Positions 8,421 to 16,353 of a stretch of 16,431 nt of DNA are shown piece after piece. A program made the translations under genes and the position numbers. How positions within the stretch are numbered: the first letter of the stretch is position 1; each line of letters begins with the position of its first letter. Source of the DNA: an uncultured Cellvibrio sp. GTDB taxonomy: Bacteria > Pseudomonadota > Gammaproteobacteria > Pseudomonadales > Cellvibrionaceae. Location: NCBI GenBank assembly GCA_946481095.1, contig CAMLML010000093.1, positions 1-16,431 of the forward strand, given 5' to 3'. The notes beneath the pieces are model-generated. The model did not search any database, was not told where the DNA came from, and saw nothing but the letters and a program-made list of their open reading frames with translations.

Positions 8421-8619
8421 CCCTCTCCCCAGCCCTCTCCCATCAAGGGAGAGGGAGCAGATTTGAGTTTTAAAAGAAATGGAAGATAAGTTTGAAAGGA
8501 ATGAGCTTAAGTAAAATTTCGAACAGAACTAAATCCCCTCTCCCCTTGTGGGACGACTGCATGGATGCAGGAGGTAGGGCAAAGCATGGAGCAATTGCCG
8601 AGAGGGGCAGGGGAGAGGG
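8421..8619. repeat. Palindromic MITE-like element with nested insertion, nqrF-nqrM gap
   Basis: The outer ends pair perfectly (CCCTCTCCCC at 8421-8430 with 8610-8619). The left end has its own hairpin (CCCTCTCCC, short loop, GGGAGAGGG; 8433-8455). The matching right-end hairpin (8535-8542 with 8600-8607) is split by a loop of 57 nt that contains another small hairpin (CTGCAT 8557-8562, ATGCAG 8565-8570). The central stretch, about 8458-8530, resembles the core of the element at 13361-13506, so the two look like copies of one non-autonomous element. It carries no credible gene. Confidence 0.75.
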
Positions 8620-8646
8620 AGGATTTTTCAAGAGGTAAAAAACAAA

Positions 8647-8898
8647 ATGGCAACTTTACTAGTCACTTTAGCCGTAATGCTATTCGTCGCTTTTGCACTA
8701 TCGATCAGTGTTATCGCAGGCCGTAAACCTATCACCGGTTCTTGTGGTGGTGTTGGTAAAGCACTGGGCGAACCGGATTATGTTTGTCAGCTGTGCGGTG
8801 GCGATGAAGCGAAATGTGCAGAATTAAAAGAAAACTCATCTGTAGAAAAAAATGCAGACGATTTATCTTACGACGCGAGTAAAAAAGATCAGGCATAA
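8647..8898 (+). CDS. nqrM: Na+-NQR maturation protein NqrM (DUF539)
   Basis: NqrM is a small membrane-anchored protein needed to assemble active Na+-NQR, thought to help deliver iron for the NqrD/NqrE site. The protein has 83 residues. One N-terminal transmembrane helix (about 2-24) is followed by the diagnostic Cys pattern: Cys33 in GSCGGVGKALG, then Cys47, Cys50 and Cys57 in CQLCGGDEAKC. An acidic, lysine-containing tail follows. The ribosome site AGAGG (8631-8635) sits just after the palindromic repeat. The nqrF terminator and this repeat separate it from the operon, so it probably has its own promoter or depends on readthrough. In Vibrio, apbE lies between nqrF and nqrM; it is absent here. 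Confidence 0.95.
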   Translation: MATLLVTLAVMLFVAFALSISVIAGRKPITGSCGGVGKALGEPDYVCQLCGGDEAKCAELKENSSVEKNADDLSYDASKKDQA

Positions 8899-8918
8899 AA
8901 CCTGCATAAAAAAAGAAA

Positions 8919-8939
8919 GTAGGGTGGGCGTTGCCCACC
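8919..8939 (+). repeat. Single REP-like sequence (GTAG foot plus hairpin) after nqrM
   Basis: GTAG (8919-8922) is followed at once by a perfect 7-bp hairpin, GGTGGGC (8923-8929) and GCCCACC (8933-8939), with a 3-nt loop. A GTAG foot next to a palindrome is the hallmark of REP sequences mobilised by RAYT (TnpA-REP) transposases. It may also act as a weak terminator or mRNA-end stabiliser for nqrM, but no T tract follows. Confidence 0.6.
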
Positions 8940-9000
8940 AAAAATCAGGCATAAATTATTTTGGTGGATAATGTCCACGGCAGTTATCGGGAGCAAACAA

Positions 9001-10398
9001 TTGGCTGACTATAGTTATGATTTGTTGGTGATAGGGTCTGGTCCTTCTGGTGAAAGTGCAGCAATATCGGCAGCAAAAATTGGCAAAAAAGTTGCGGTGA
9101 TAGAAAATCGTGTGTTTGTTGGTGGTAGTTGCGCACACAAAGGTACTATTCCTTCCAAATCCTTGCGTCATGTCGTCAAGCAAGTGATTCAATTTAAATC
9201 CAACAGTTTATTTCAGGATGTTGGTGAAAGCCGTCGATTAACTTTCCCCAAAGTATTGCAATCAGCCAATCGTGTAATCCCCAAACAAGTTGAATTGCAT
9301 ACTGCTTTTTATTCGCGTAATCGCGTCACTGTGCACATAGGACAGGCCTCTTTTACTGATAAGCATCATGTTCAATTGCTTATGCCGGATGGTGCCAAAG
9401 AAATTATTTATGCTGAAAATATTGTGATAGCAACAGGTTCACGACCTTATCGTCCCACTGATGTTGATTTCACTCACCCGCGTATTTACGACAGTGATAC
9501 GATTCTGGATATGCAACACAACCCACGTCATATTATTGTGTACGGCGCAGGTGTTATTGGTTGTGAATATGCATCAATTTTTTCCGGTTTGGGAATGCGT
9601 GTTGATTTAATTAATAACCGTGATCGTTTGTTATCTTTTTTGGATGATGAAATATCCGATGCCTTAAGTTATCACCTGCGTGACAATGGTGTGACTGTTC
9701 GTCACGGTGAAGAATATGAATCAATTGAAGCCAGTGACAGCAGTGTTACTGTTTATTTGAAATCAGGTAAACGTCTGCGTGCAGATGCAATTCTTTGGTG
9801 TAACGGTCGCAGTGGTAATACGGACAATTTGAATTTGGCTGCAGTAGGTTTACAAGCAGATCATCGCGGCAATTTAAAAGTGGATAATTGTTACAAAACT
9901 GATATCGATCATATTTATGCTGTGGGTGATGTTATTGGTTCGCCCAGTTTGGCGAGCGCATCCTATGGCCAGGGGCGGGCGGTCACTGGCGGGATATTTG
10001 GTGGTGAATGTAAGCTGGTTATCGATGTACCAACCGGCATTTATACTTTACCTGAAATCAGTTCTATCGGAAAAAATGAGCGCGAATTAACCCAGGCAAA
10101 AATTCCCTATGAAGTAGGCCGTGGTTTATTTAAATATATCGCGCGTGGTCAAATCAGTGGTGAAGAAGTGGGTATGTTGAAATTACTATTTCACATAGAT
10201 ACTTTGGAAATTTTAGGTGTTCATTGTTTTGGTGCAGAAGCAGCCGAAATTGTTCACATCGGCCAAGCGATTATGAATCAAAAAAATGGCGGCAATACTA
10301 TTCAATATTTTTTGAATACGATTTTCAATTATCCGACTATGGCTGAGGCATATCGAATTGCGGCCTTGGATGGCATGAATCGGATTAATCGTCGTTGA
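9001..10398 (+). CDS. sthA: Soluble pyridine nucleotide transhydrogenase
   Basis: SthA (UdhA) is a cytosolic flavoprotein that interconverts NADPH + NAD+ and NADP+ + NADH, usually draining excess NADPH. From TTG 9001 it has 465 residues. The FAD motif VIGSGPSGE lies at 10-18, [14 protein letters not shown] at 40-53, the nucleotide motif [15 protein letters not shown] near the middle, AVGDVIG after that, and the dimerisation domain ends [20 protein letters not shown]. Thr49 replaces the second redox Cys of the disulfide reductases, as usual for SthA. The start is uncertain. TTG 9001 has GGGAG at 8989-8993 and gives [14 protein letters not shown], matching the family start. ATG 8971 would add 10 residues and has only GGTGG 3 nt upstream. 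The neighbouring nqr genes use the NADH this enzyme can make. Confidence 0.93.
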   Translation: MADYSYDLLVIGSGPSGESAAISAAKIGKKVAVIENRVFVGGSCAHKGTIPSKSLRHVVKQVIQFKSNSLFQDVGESRRLTFPKVLQSANRVIPKQVELHTAFYSRNRVTVHIGQASFTDKHHVQLLMPDGAKEIIYAENIVIATGSRPYRPTDVDFTHPRIYDSDTILDMQHNPRHIIVYGAGVIGCEYASIFSGLGMRVDLINNRDRLLSFLDDEISDALSYHLRDNGVTVRHGEEYESIEASDSSVTVYLKSGKRLRADAILWCNGRSGNTDNLNLAAVGLQADHRGNLKVDNCYKTDIDHIYAVGDVIGSPSLASASYGQGRAVTGGIFGGECKLVIDVPTGIYTLPEISSIGKNERELTQAKIPYEVGRGLFKYIARGQISGEEVGMLKLLFHIDTLEILGVHCFGAEAAEIVHIGQAIMNQKNGGNTIQYFLNTIFNYPTMAEAYRIAALDGMNRINRR

Positions 10399-10406
10399 TT
10401 TTTATT

Positions 10407-10550
10407 GTAGGTTGGGGTGCAAACCCCAACATGGGATTTTGAAATGGAAAATAATTTTTATAATTGCCATTTCGATTTTGTAGGTTAATATTTTTTAAAT
10501 TTTGGTAATTGTTGCAAGATTGTCGTGTTGGGGTTTGTACCCCAACCTAC
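10407..10550. repeat. Inverted REP pair (BIME-like) between sthA and folE
   Basis: Two 24-bp ends (10407-10430 and 10527-10550) are inverted copies with one mismatch. Each begins with GTAG at the outer edge and folds into a hairpin of GTTGGGG with CCCCAAC. About 96 bp of A/T-rich sequence separates them. The layout is that of a bacterial interspersed mosaic element. It lies between convergent genes and could end transcription or protect mRNA ends on both sides. The right-hand GTAG overlaps the folE stop codon. Confidence 0.8.
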
Positions 10551-11086
10551 CTCACTAACGACAAAAACTCATTACGTGTAGCTTGGTTGCTTCTAAAGGT
10601 TCCGAGCATTGCGGAGGTTTTCATGGAGGAGTTTTGTTTTTCTACACCGCGCATCATCATGCACATGTGTTTGGCTTCGATAATCACACCCACACCCTTT
10701 GCGCCGGTAATTTCCTGAATGGATTCTGCAATTTGCAATGTGAGTTGTTCCTGGATTTGCAAGCGGCGGGCGAACATATCCACTATGCGTGCGACTTTGG
10801 ATAATCCCAATACTTGCCCGGTAGGAATATAGGCGACATGCGCTTTACCGATAAATGGCAGCAGGTGATGTTCGCAAAGTGAATAGAGTTCTATGTCTTT
10901 TACCATGATCATTTCTTCGGAATCAGAAGGAAAAAGCGCGCCATTAACTACATCAGTAATATTTTGCTGATAGCCACGGGTTAGAAATTGAAAGGCTTTT
11001 GCTGCACGTTTTGGTGTATCGAGTAATCCCGGACGGGTTAAATCTTCACCGATGGAATCGATAATGCTAGCGAAATATTCTTGCAT
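10547..11086 (-). CDS. folE: GTP cyclohydrolase I (FolE1)
   Basis: This enzyme converts GTP to 7,8-dihydroneopterin triphosphate, the first step of tetrahydrofolate synthesis and also a queuosine precursor. The protein has 179 residues, near the length of short bacterial FolE1. Zinc ligands are Cys71 and His74 ([10 protein letters not shown]) and Cys142 ([10 protein letters not shown]), with the catalytic His73 between the first two. [16 protein letters not shown] and the final RNEFLSLV are also typical. This is the zinc-dependent type, not FolE2. The minus-strand ATG has TGAGGA about 8 nt upstream. The stop codon TAG is formed by the GTAG foot of the adjoining REP, so the last Arg codon and stop come partly from the repeat. 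The gene is divergent from prmB and convergent with sthA. Confidence 0.96.
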   Translation of the reverse strand: MQEYFASIIDSIGEDLTRPGLLDTPKRAAKAFQFLTRGYQQNITDVVNGALFPSDSEEMIMVKDIELYSLCEHHLLPFIGKAHVAYIPTGQVLGLSKVARIVDMFARRLQIQEQLTLQIAESIQEITGAKGVGVIIEAKHMCMMMRGVEKQNSSMKTSAMLGTFRSNQATRNEFLSLVR

Positions 11087-11162
11087 GGCGTTTTCCTCAA
11101 AAAAATTTACCTCGTAGTTTACCTGAATAATTGAGGTAGAATAACGATTGTTTTTATGCTTT

Positions 11163-11190
11163 ATATCCTCTCCTTGCCAAAGGAGGATAT
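11163..11190. promoter_or_regulatory. Inverted repeat in the folE/prmB divergent region
   Basis: ATATCCTC (11163-11170) and GAGGATAT (11183-11190) form a perfect 8-bp inverted repeat with a 12-nt loop. The same intergenic region has three TACCT-type words (11108-11112, 11120-11124 and, reversed, 11134-11138). The hairpin lies within about 115 nt of the prmB start and could be in its leader. No T tract follows, so it is probably not a terminator. Its role is unknown. Confidence 0.35.
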
Positions 11191-11277
11191 AGTGACTTTA
11201 TTTTGGGTATACGACCCTATAGATACGGTAGATCAGGTGGGGTTAAATCCCGGAGAAATTTTAAAACGGTTGTTTTA

Positions 11278-12177
11278 ATGTCAAATCAATATATTCTCGA
11301 TAATCTACATAACATACGTGATTTTATTCGCTGGGGCGCCAGCCAATTTATCGCTGCTGAATTATTTTTTGGTCATGGCACCACGAATGCGTTCGAGGAA
11401 GCTGAATTTTTGGTATTGGATGCATTACATCTTGATCCACCGTTGGATAACGTTTGGTTGGATGCGCGGTTGGCTCACGAAGAAAAAAACCGGGTTATCA
11501 ATCATTTGCATCGTCGCATTAATGAGCGGATTCCAGCGGCGTATATTACGGGGCGTATGTGGTTTGCAGGCTTGATGTTTTATGTCGATGAGCGTGTCCT
11601 GGTACCACGTTCGCCAATTGCGGAGTTAATTGAAAAAAAATTCAATCCCTGGATAAAAAAATCTCCTCAACGTATTTTGGATTTATGCACAGGCAGTGGT
11701 TGTATTGGCATCGCTTGCGCGATGGTTTTTCCGGATGCGGAAGTGCAATTGAGTGATATTTCTTACGATGCTCTGGAAGTTGCGGATCAAAATATTCAGT
11801 ATCACAATTTGTTTGATCGTGTATTTCCCATTCAGTCGGATTGTTTTGAAAATTTGCAAGGACAAAAATTCGATTTAATTGTGTCCAATCCTCCTTATGT
11901 TGATGAAGAAGATTTGGCGGATATGCCGGATGAATATCATGCGGAGCCACCAATCGGATTGGCTTCAGGTAAAGATGGACTAGACTTCACTCGCCGGTTA
12001 TTACGAGAAGCAGCGAACTACTTGACCAACGATGGATTATTGGTTGTCGAAGTCGGGAATTCCTGGGTGGCTTTGGCTGAAACTTATCCGGATTTGCGTT
12101 TGGAGTGGGTGAAATTTGAACGCGGTGGCGATGGGGTATTTGTTATTTCTGCTCAAGAATTACGTAAAGTTTTTTGA
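11278..12177 (+). CDS. prmB: Ribosomal protein L3 (uL3) glutamine N5-methyltransferase
   Basis: PrmB transfers a methyl group from S-adenosylmethionine to a glutamine of ribosomal protein L3, aiding large-subunit assembly. From ATG 11278 the protein has 299 residues, close to the E. coli enzyme. An N-terminal helical domain (FIRWGASQF...FGHGTTNAFEEA) is followed by FYVDERVLVPRSPI (101-114), the SAM motif ILDLCTGSGCIGIA (about 133-146), and the catalytic NPPY (204-207). PrmC is the close relative; the RWGASQF and VPRSPIAELI segments favour PrmB. The frame is open to 11203, but those residues are unlike the family. No strong ribosome site precedes 11278, so the start is less certain than the identity. 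aroC follows, a common pairing in gammaproteobacteria. Confidence 0.93.
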   Translation: MSNQYILDNLHNIRDFIRWGASQFIAAELFFGHGTTNAFEEAEFLVLDALHLDPPLDNVWLDARLAHEEKNRVINHLHRRINERIPAAYITGRMWFAGLMFYVDERVLVPRSPIAELIEKKFNPWIKKSPQRILDLCTGSGCIGIACAMVFPDAEVQLSDISYDALEVADQNIQYHNLFDRVFPIQSDCFENLQGQKFDLIVSNPPYVDEEDLADMPDEYHAEPPIGLASGKDGLDFTRRLLREAANYLTNDGLLVVEVGNSWVALAETYPDLRLEWVKFERGGDGVFVISAQELRKVF

Positions 12178-12183
12178 TCGATA

Positions 12184-12214
12184 ACCACCTCTCCCCCCGA
12201 AGGGGTGAGGTGGT
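12184..12214. repeat. Hairpin between prmB and aroC
   Basis: ACCACCTC (12184-12191) pairs with GAGGTGGT (12207-12214). After a T-T mismatch, CCCC and GGGG extend the stem. It starts 7 nt after the prmB stop. No T tract follows; instead TATAAT (12216-12221) lies next to it, a possible aroC -10 box without a good -35. It recalls the CCCTCTCCC repeats in this window but lacks their flanks. Confidence 0.5.
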
Positions 12215-12255
12215 CTATAATCCGCACACTTTTTCGTTAACAGGTTTTGATCGTT

Positions 12256-13356
12256 ATGTCAGGTAACAGTTTCGGTAAATTATTCACCGTCACCACATTC
12301 GGTGAAAGTCACGGCCCTGCACTGGGTTGCATTATTGATGGCTGCCCGCCAGGAATGGAATTATCTGAAGCCGATTTACAAATTGATTTGGATCGCCGCA
12401 AACCCGGTCAATCACGTTACACCACGCAACGTCGTGAAGAAGATCAGGTCAAAATTTTGTCCGGTGTTTTTGAAGGTAAAACCACTGGCACTCCGATTGG
12501 ACTCTTGATTGAAAATACCGATCAACGATCAAAAGATTATTCTGATATCAAAGATACTTTCCGCCCCGCACACGCGGATTACACCTACATGCAAAAATAC
12601 GGTGTGCGCGATTATCGCGGTGGTGGTCGTTCGTCTGCACGTGAAACGGCAATGCGTGTTGCTGCCGGTGCAGTTGCAAAAAAATATTTAAAAGAAATTT
12701 TGGGTGTTGAAGTGCGTGGATATTTATCACAACTCGGCCCGATCAAAATTGATTTAATTGATTGGAATCAAGTTGAACAAAACGCCTTCTTCTGTCCTGA
12801 CGCCAATAAGGTCGCTGAATTAGAAAATTACATGCAAGCGTTAATTAAAGATGGCGATTCAGTTGGTGCAAAAATTACGGTTATCGCGACAAATGTTCCT
12901 CCTGGATTAGGTGAACCAATTTTTGATCGTTTGGATGCAGAATTAGCGCATGCATTGATGAGTATCAATGCAGTTAAAGGTGTTGAAATTGGTGATGGTT
13001 TTGATGTGGTCGCACAGCGTGGCACCCAACATCGCGATGAAATCACACCACAAGGTTTTTTATCCAATCACGCCGGTGGAATACTCGGTGGAATTTCTTC
13101 AGGGCAAGATATTGTTGCGCATCTTGCATTAAAGCCTACATCCAGTTTACGTATACCCGGCCGCAGTGTTGATGTGCATGGTAATCCGGTTGAAGTGGTA
13201 ACAACCGGGAGACATGATCCTTGTGTCGGTATTCGCGCAACACCGATTGCCGAGGCGATGATGGCGTTAGTATTAATGGATCATTTGTTGCGTCATAGAG
13301 CGCAGAATGCGTTGGTGTCGCATAGTGTTCCGGTGATTCCTGCGAGTGTTAAATAG
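12256..13356 (+). CDS. aroC: Chorismate synthase
   Basis: AroC catalyses the last step of the shikimate pathway, the anti-elimination of phosphate from EPSP to give chorismate, using reduced FMN. The protein has 366 residues, as expected for the family. ATG 12256 gives [20 protein letters not shown], the standard start; a TTG three codons upstream was rejected. The two catalytic-region His are visible: His19 in GESHG and His106 in [19 protein letters not shown] (122-131) and [15 protein letters not shown] are further signatures. AACAGG at 12239-12244 is a weak ribosome site. A palindromic element begins 4 nt after the stop and separates the gene from the MFS transporter. Confidence 0.97.
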   Translation: MSGNSFGKLFTVTTFGESHGPALGCIIDGCPPGMELSEADLQIDLDRRKPGQSRYTTQRREEDQVKILSGVFEGKTTGTPIGLLIENTDQRSKDYSDIKDTFRPAHADYTYMQKYGVRDYRGGGRSSARETAMRVAAGAVAKKYLKEILGVEVRGYLSQLGPIKIDLIDWNQVEQNAFFCPDANKVAELENYMQALIKDGDSVGAKITVIATNVPPGLGEPIFDRLDAELAHALMSINAVKGVEIGDGFDVVAQRGTQHRDEITPQGFLSNHAGGILGGISSGQDIVAHLALKPTSSLRIPGRSVDVHGNPVEVVTTGRHDPCVGIRATPIAEAMMALVLMDHLLRHRAQNALVSHSVPVIPASVK

Positions 13357-13360
13357 TTTT

Positions 13361-13506
13361 CCCTCACCCTAGCCCTCTCCCAGAGGGAGAGGGGATTAGA
13401 TTTGGGTTCTATAGAAAAGAAATTTAAATTTGAAAAATGTGAGTTCAAGTGAATTTTTGAACAAGGCAAAGTTCCCTCTCCCTCTGGGAGAGGGTTAGGG
13501 TGAGGG
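13361..13506. repeat. MITE-like element with 33-bp terminal inverted repeats, aroC-MFS gap
   Basis: The ends 13361-13393 and 13474-13506 are inverted copies with one mismatch. Each holds an internal hairpin (CCCTCTCCC and GGGAGAGGG) plus a flank of CCCTCACCC type. The 80-bp core resembles the core of the element at 8421-8619. The element nearly fills the gap: it begins 4 nt after the aroC stop and ends 4 nt before the MFS ATG. Its last bases (GTGAGGG) act as the ribosome site of that gene. Confidence 0.85.
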
Positions 13507-13510
13507 CAAC

Positions 13511-14677
13511 ATGAATTCCTACCCCTATTGGCGCCTCTCCAGTTTCTACTTTTTCTATTTCTGCGTAGTCGGTGCTTTAATTCCTTTCTGGCCGGTGTAC
13601 TTACATCATCTGGGTTACTCCTCATCTGAAGTTGGCATTATTTCGTCCATCATTCTCGCCACTCGTATTATTGCACCGAATTTTTGGGGATTTCTGGCTG
13701 ACAAGACCCAGGCCCGTTTATCGATTATTAAAATCGGTAGTTTGTTAGCCGTGATATTTTTTTCGCTGGTATTAATTCGTCAGGATTATTATTGGTTGTT
13801 GTTCAGCATTATTTGTTACACATTTTTTTGGCACGCAATTTTGCCGCAATTTGAAGTGATTACTTTGGCCTATCTGGATAAACAATACGCGCAGTACGGG
13901 CGCATCCGTTTGTGGGGGTCGATTGGTTTTATTGCGGCTGTGATGGGCCTTGGTTTGTTATTTGATTTTATTTCCATCCGCCATTTGCCTTTGGCAATTC
14001 TCAGTTTTTTATTGTTGATTGGGTTATCCAGTTTTGGTTTAAGTGATAAATCGCATAAAAAATCTCATGAATCGACGGAAGGGTTTTTAGCGTTGGTTAA
14101 ACATCCTTTTATGATTTGCTTTTTGCTGGTGAGTTTTTTGCTGCAATTCAGTCATGGACCTTACTACACTTTTTACACGCTTTATCTGGTTAATCACTTT
14201 GAGTACTCCAGTAGTTTTGCGGGATTGTTATGGTCGCTTGGCGTGTTGGCTGAAATTATTGTGTTTTTGATTGCACCGATTTTGTTTAAACATTTTTCTT
14301 TACCATCACTCATGTTATGGAGTTTATTTTTAACGGCGATACGCTGGTTGTTAATTGGTTATCTTGCGGATTATTTAGTGTTGCTAATGATTGCCCAGTT
14401 ACTTCATGCCTGCAGTTTTGGTATTGCTCATGCCATAGCAATCGATTGGGTCAGACAACATTTTGCAGCGGGTCATCAGGGGCAGGGGCAAGCTTTGTAC
14501 AGCTCACTCAGTTTTGGCGCGGGTGGTGCAACCGGTGCATTGGCGGGTGGGTTTGTCTGGGATTTAAGTACTGAATCTGCTTTTTTGATGTCGGCTATAG
14601 CCGCCTTTTTGGCCTGGCTTATTGGCTTGTATGGTTTTGCGCGTTATCCTCATAGGATCATATCCTCAAACCATTGA
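13511..14677 (+). CDS. MFS transporter, HcaT-like (MFS_1_like family)
   Basis: This is a 388-residue integral membrane protein with about 12 hydrophobic helices and short loops. It resembles E. coli HcaT (3-phenylpropionate transporter group). Shared features are the opening YFFYFCVVGALIPFWPVYL, the loop-2 segment GFLADKTQARL, YGRIRLWGSIGF after helix 4, the HGPYYTFYTLY segment opening the second half, and GLLWSLGVLAEIIVF. The substrate cannot be deduced: members of this group are often annotated by similarity only. ATG 13511 is preceded by GAGGG (13502-13506), which belongs to the palindromic repeat. The omega-amidase gene follows after 30 nt on the same strand, so the two are probably cotranscribed. 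Confidence 0.9.
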   Translation: MNSYPYWRLSSFYFFYFCVVGALIPFWPVYLHHLGYSSSEVGIISSIILATRIIAPNFWGFLADKTQARLSIIKIGSLLAVIFFSLVLIRQDYYWLLFSIICYTFFWHAILPQFEVITLAYLDKQYAQYGRIRLWGSIGFIAAVMGLGLLFDFISIRHLPLAILSFLLLIGLSSFGLSDKSHKKSHESTEGFLALVKHPFMICFLLVSFLLQFSHGPYYTFYTLYLVNHFEYSSSFAGLLWSLGVLAEIIVFLIAPILFKHFSLPSLMLWSLFLTAIRWLLIGYLADYLVLLMIAQLLHACSFGIAHAIAIDWVRQHFAAGHQGQGQALYSSLSFGAGGATGALAGGFVWDLSTESAFLMSAIAAFLAWLIGLYGFARYPHRIISSNH

Positions 14678-14707
14678 TGCAGTATCAGGCTTGGCCAAAG
14701 GTTTTTT

Positions 14708-15490
14708 ATGCAAGACGATCAATCATCTCATTTATTAGTCACTTTGGTTCAATCTTCTATTCTTCCAAAAGATCCGCAAAACAATATTGCTCGTCTGGAT
14801 CAATTAATTGCAAACGATCTAAAAACGGATTTGGTATTGCTGCCAGAAGTTTTTACAACCGGATTTTGTTCCGGCGCTCGCGATTTTGCTGAAACACCCA
14901 ATGGTTTTGCTTACAGTTGGATGAAAGAAAAATCCAAAAAACTCGATGCAGTAGTTGCCGGTACCTTGGTTGTAAAAGTTGGCGATGAATTTTTTAATCG
15001 TTTGGTGTGGGCGCAACCTGACGGTCACGTAATTGAATACGACAAGCGCCATTTGTTTCGTATGGCCGGTGAGCACTTGCGTTACAAAGCGGGTGATAAA
15101 CGCATCATCATTGAATTAAAAGGTTGGAAAGTCTTGCCATTGATTTGTTACGACTTGCGCTTTCCTGTCTGGAGCCGCAATCGCCAGGATTATGATTTGG
15201 CGATTTATTTAGCGAATTGGCCAAATCAGCGCGCACTCCATTGGAATCGTTTGTTGCAAGCACGTGCGATTGAAAATTTGGCTTATGTAATTGGTGTGAA
15301 TCGTGTCGGTGTTGATGAAGCAGGGCAGATTTATTCCGGTGATTCATCTATTTATTCGCCGAATGGTGAGTGTGATTTTATTTCGCAATCTGAAGGGGTT
15401 TTTACGCAAGTGATTTCACGGGATTTGCTGTTGGATTATCGTAAAAAGTTCCCGGCGTTTATGGATGCGGATGAGTTTGATATTCGGTGA
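14708..15490 (+). CDS. yafV: Omega-amidase, YafV-type (nitrilase superfamily)
   Basis: The protein has 260 residues and is closely similar in pattern to E. coli YafV, which hydrolyses the amide of alpha-ketoglutaramate or alpha-ketosuccinamate. These compounds arise when glutamine transaminases act, for example in methionine salvage. The nitrilase triad is visible: Glu47 (LLPEVFTTGF), Lys113 (YDKRHLFRMAGEH) and Cys147 (PLICYDLRFPVWSRN). LANWPNQRALHW and ARAIENLAYVIGVNRVG are further family segments, and it ends FPAFMDADEFDIR. There is no signal peptide, so the protein is cytosolic. AAAGG lies 6 nt upstream of ATG 14708. A palindromic repeat starts at the base after its TGA. Confidence 0.95.
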   Translation: MQDDQSSHLLVTLVQSSILPKDPQNNIARLDQLIANDLKTDLVLLPEVFTTGFCSGARDFAETPNGFAYSWMKEKSKKLDAVVAGTLVVKVGDEFFNRLVWAQPDGHVIEYDKRHLFRMAGEHLRYKAGDKRIIIELKGWKVLPLICYDLRFPVWSRNRQDYDLAIYLANWPNQRALHWNRLLQARAIENLAYVIGVNRVGVDEAGQIYSGDSSIYSPNGECDFISQSEGVFTQVISRDLLLDYRKKFPAFMDADEFDIR

Positions 15491-15600
15491 AGCCCTCACC
15501 CTAACCCTCTCCCGGAGGGAGAGGGAACAAAATTTACTTCGTAGTGAATTAATTTGGGAGTTCATTCCCTCTCCCTCCGGGAGAGGGCCAGGTGAGGGCT
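15491..15600. repeat. Short palindromic element filling the yafV-rsmE gap
   Basis: Inverted ends (15491-15526 and 15566-15600) match except for a few bases near the outer flank. Each has the CCCTCTCCC/GGGAGAGGG hairpin and a CCCTCACC-type edge. The core is only about 39 bp and does not resemble the longer cores at 8421-8619 and 13361-13506. It begins one base after the yafV stop and ends one base before the rsmE stop on the other strand. The hairpins could end transcription from both sides. Confidence 0.85.
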
Positions 15601-15601
15601 G

Positions 15602-16324
15602 CTACCCAAACAACCGCCCCACCAAAAACGGCAACGCCGTTTCCACTCGCAAAATTCTTTCACCCAAATGCACTGCATCAAACCCTTGTTGTTTTAATAA
15701 ATCAATTTCGTAAGGAATAAATCCACCTTCGGGGCCAATTGCTAACACCAAAGGTTGATTAAACGAAACCGGGCAGGGGGTGTCGGTGTAGGGGTGTGCA
15801 ACCCATGCAGTTTTGTTTTTAATAATTTCCGGCAATTCATCTTCAACAAAAGGTTTGAATCGATTTTTAAAATGCACTTGCGGTAAAACAGTATCGCCAC
15901 TTTGTTCCAAACCTAAAATTAATTGGTGGTGCACATCATCTTCGTTTAAAAACGGGCTTTGCCAGTAACTTTTTTCAACGCGATAAGAATGAATAAAGTA
16001 AACCGATTTAACACCCAGACTACTCAGTGTTTGTAAAATTCGGCGAAACATTTTCGGACGAGGTAGTGCCATTATCAGGGTGAGTGGCAGGGCCGTTGGT
16101 GGAGATTTTGTTAGTTCATATTGCAAATGAATTTCATGTTTTTTTTCTGTTTCCATCTGCACAATGGTTGCGTTTCCGATTAATCCATTTAACAAACCGG
16201 TTTTTAAATTGTCACCTACTTTGGCTTGTTGGATCTGATGAATATGCTCACAGCGTCGTGCATCGCGAATAATCGCGAGGGACGAGCTGACCAGGTCATC
16301 TTGATCGAGTAGTAGAAGATTCAT
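15602..16324 (-). CDS. rsmE: 16S rRNA (uracil(1498)-N(3))-methyltransferase
   Basis: RsmE methylates N3 of U1498 in helix 44 of 16S rRNA on the 30S subunit. The protein has 240 residues, the family length. An N-terminal PUA-like domain (about 1-70) is followed by the SPOUT methyltransferase domain: LIMALPRPK (83-91), LEQSGDTVLP, the SAM-binding loop LAIGPEGGF (194-202) and the knot segment LGERILRVETA (220-230). The minus-strand ATG has no good ribosome site; MNLLLLDQDD looks like a normal RsmE start. The tRNA-Arg gene lies 29 nt upstream on the same strand without an evident terminator between them. The gene is convergent with yafV. Confidence 0.95.
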   Translation of the reverse strand: MNLLLLDQDDLVSSSLAIIRDARRCEHIHQIQQAKVGDNLKTGLLNGLIGNATIVQMETEKKHEIHLQYELTKSPPTALPLTLIMALPRPKMFRRILQTLSSLGVKSVYFIHSYRVEKSYWQSPFLNEDDVHHQLILGLEQSGDTVLPQVHFKNRFKPFVEDELPEIIKNKTAWVAHPYTDTPCPVSFNQPLVLAIGPEGGFIPYEIDLLKQQGFDAVHLGERILRVETALPFLVGRLFG

Positions 16325-16353
16325 GCGAGATTAAAAACACGAGAGATTAAAAA

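Noticed and set aside
8586..8646. Small ORF with GGAGG inside the palindromic element
   Set aside because: It runs into nqrM in the wrong frame and its sequence is repeat-derived; there is no sign of a real protein.
11203..11277. Longer PrmB start
   Set aside because: The extra 25 residues do not resemble the family, and ATG 11278 gives the normal length.
12216..12221. TATAAT as a firm aroC promoter
   Set aside because: The spot where a -35 box should lie is a run of C within a hairpin, so support is too weak for a separate feature.
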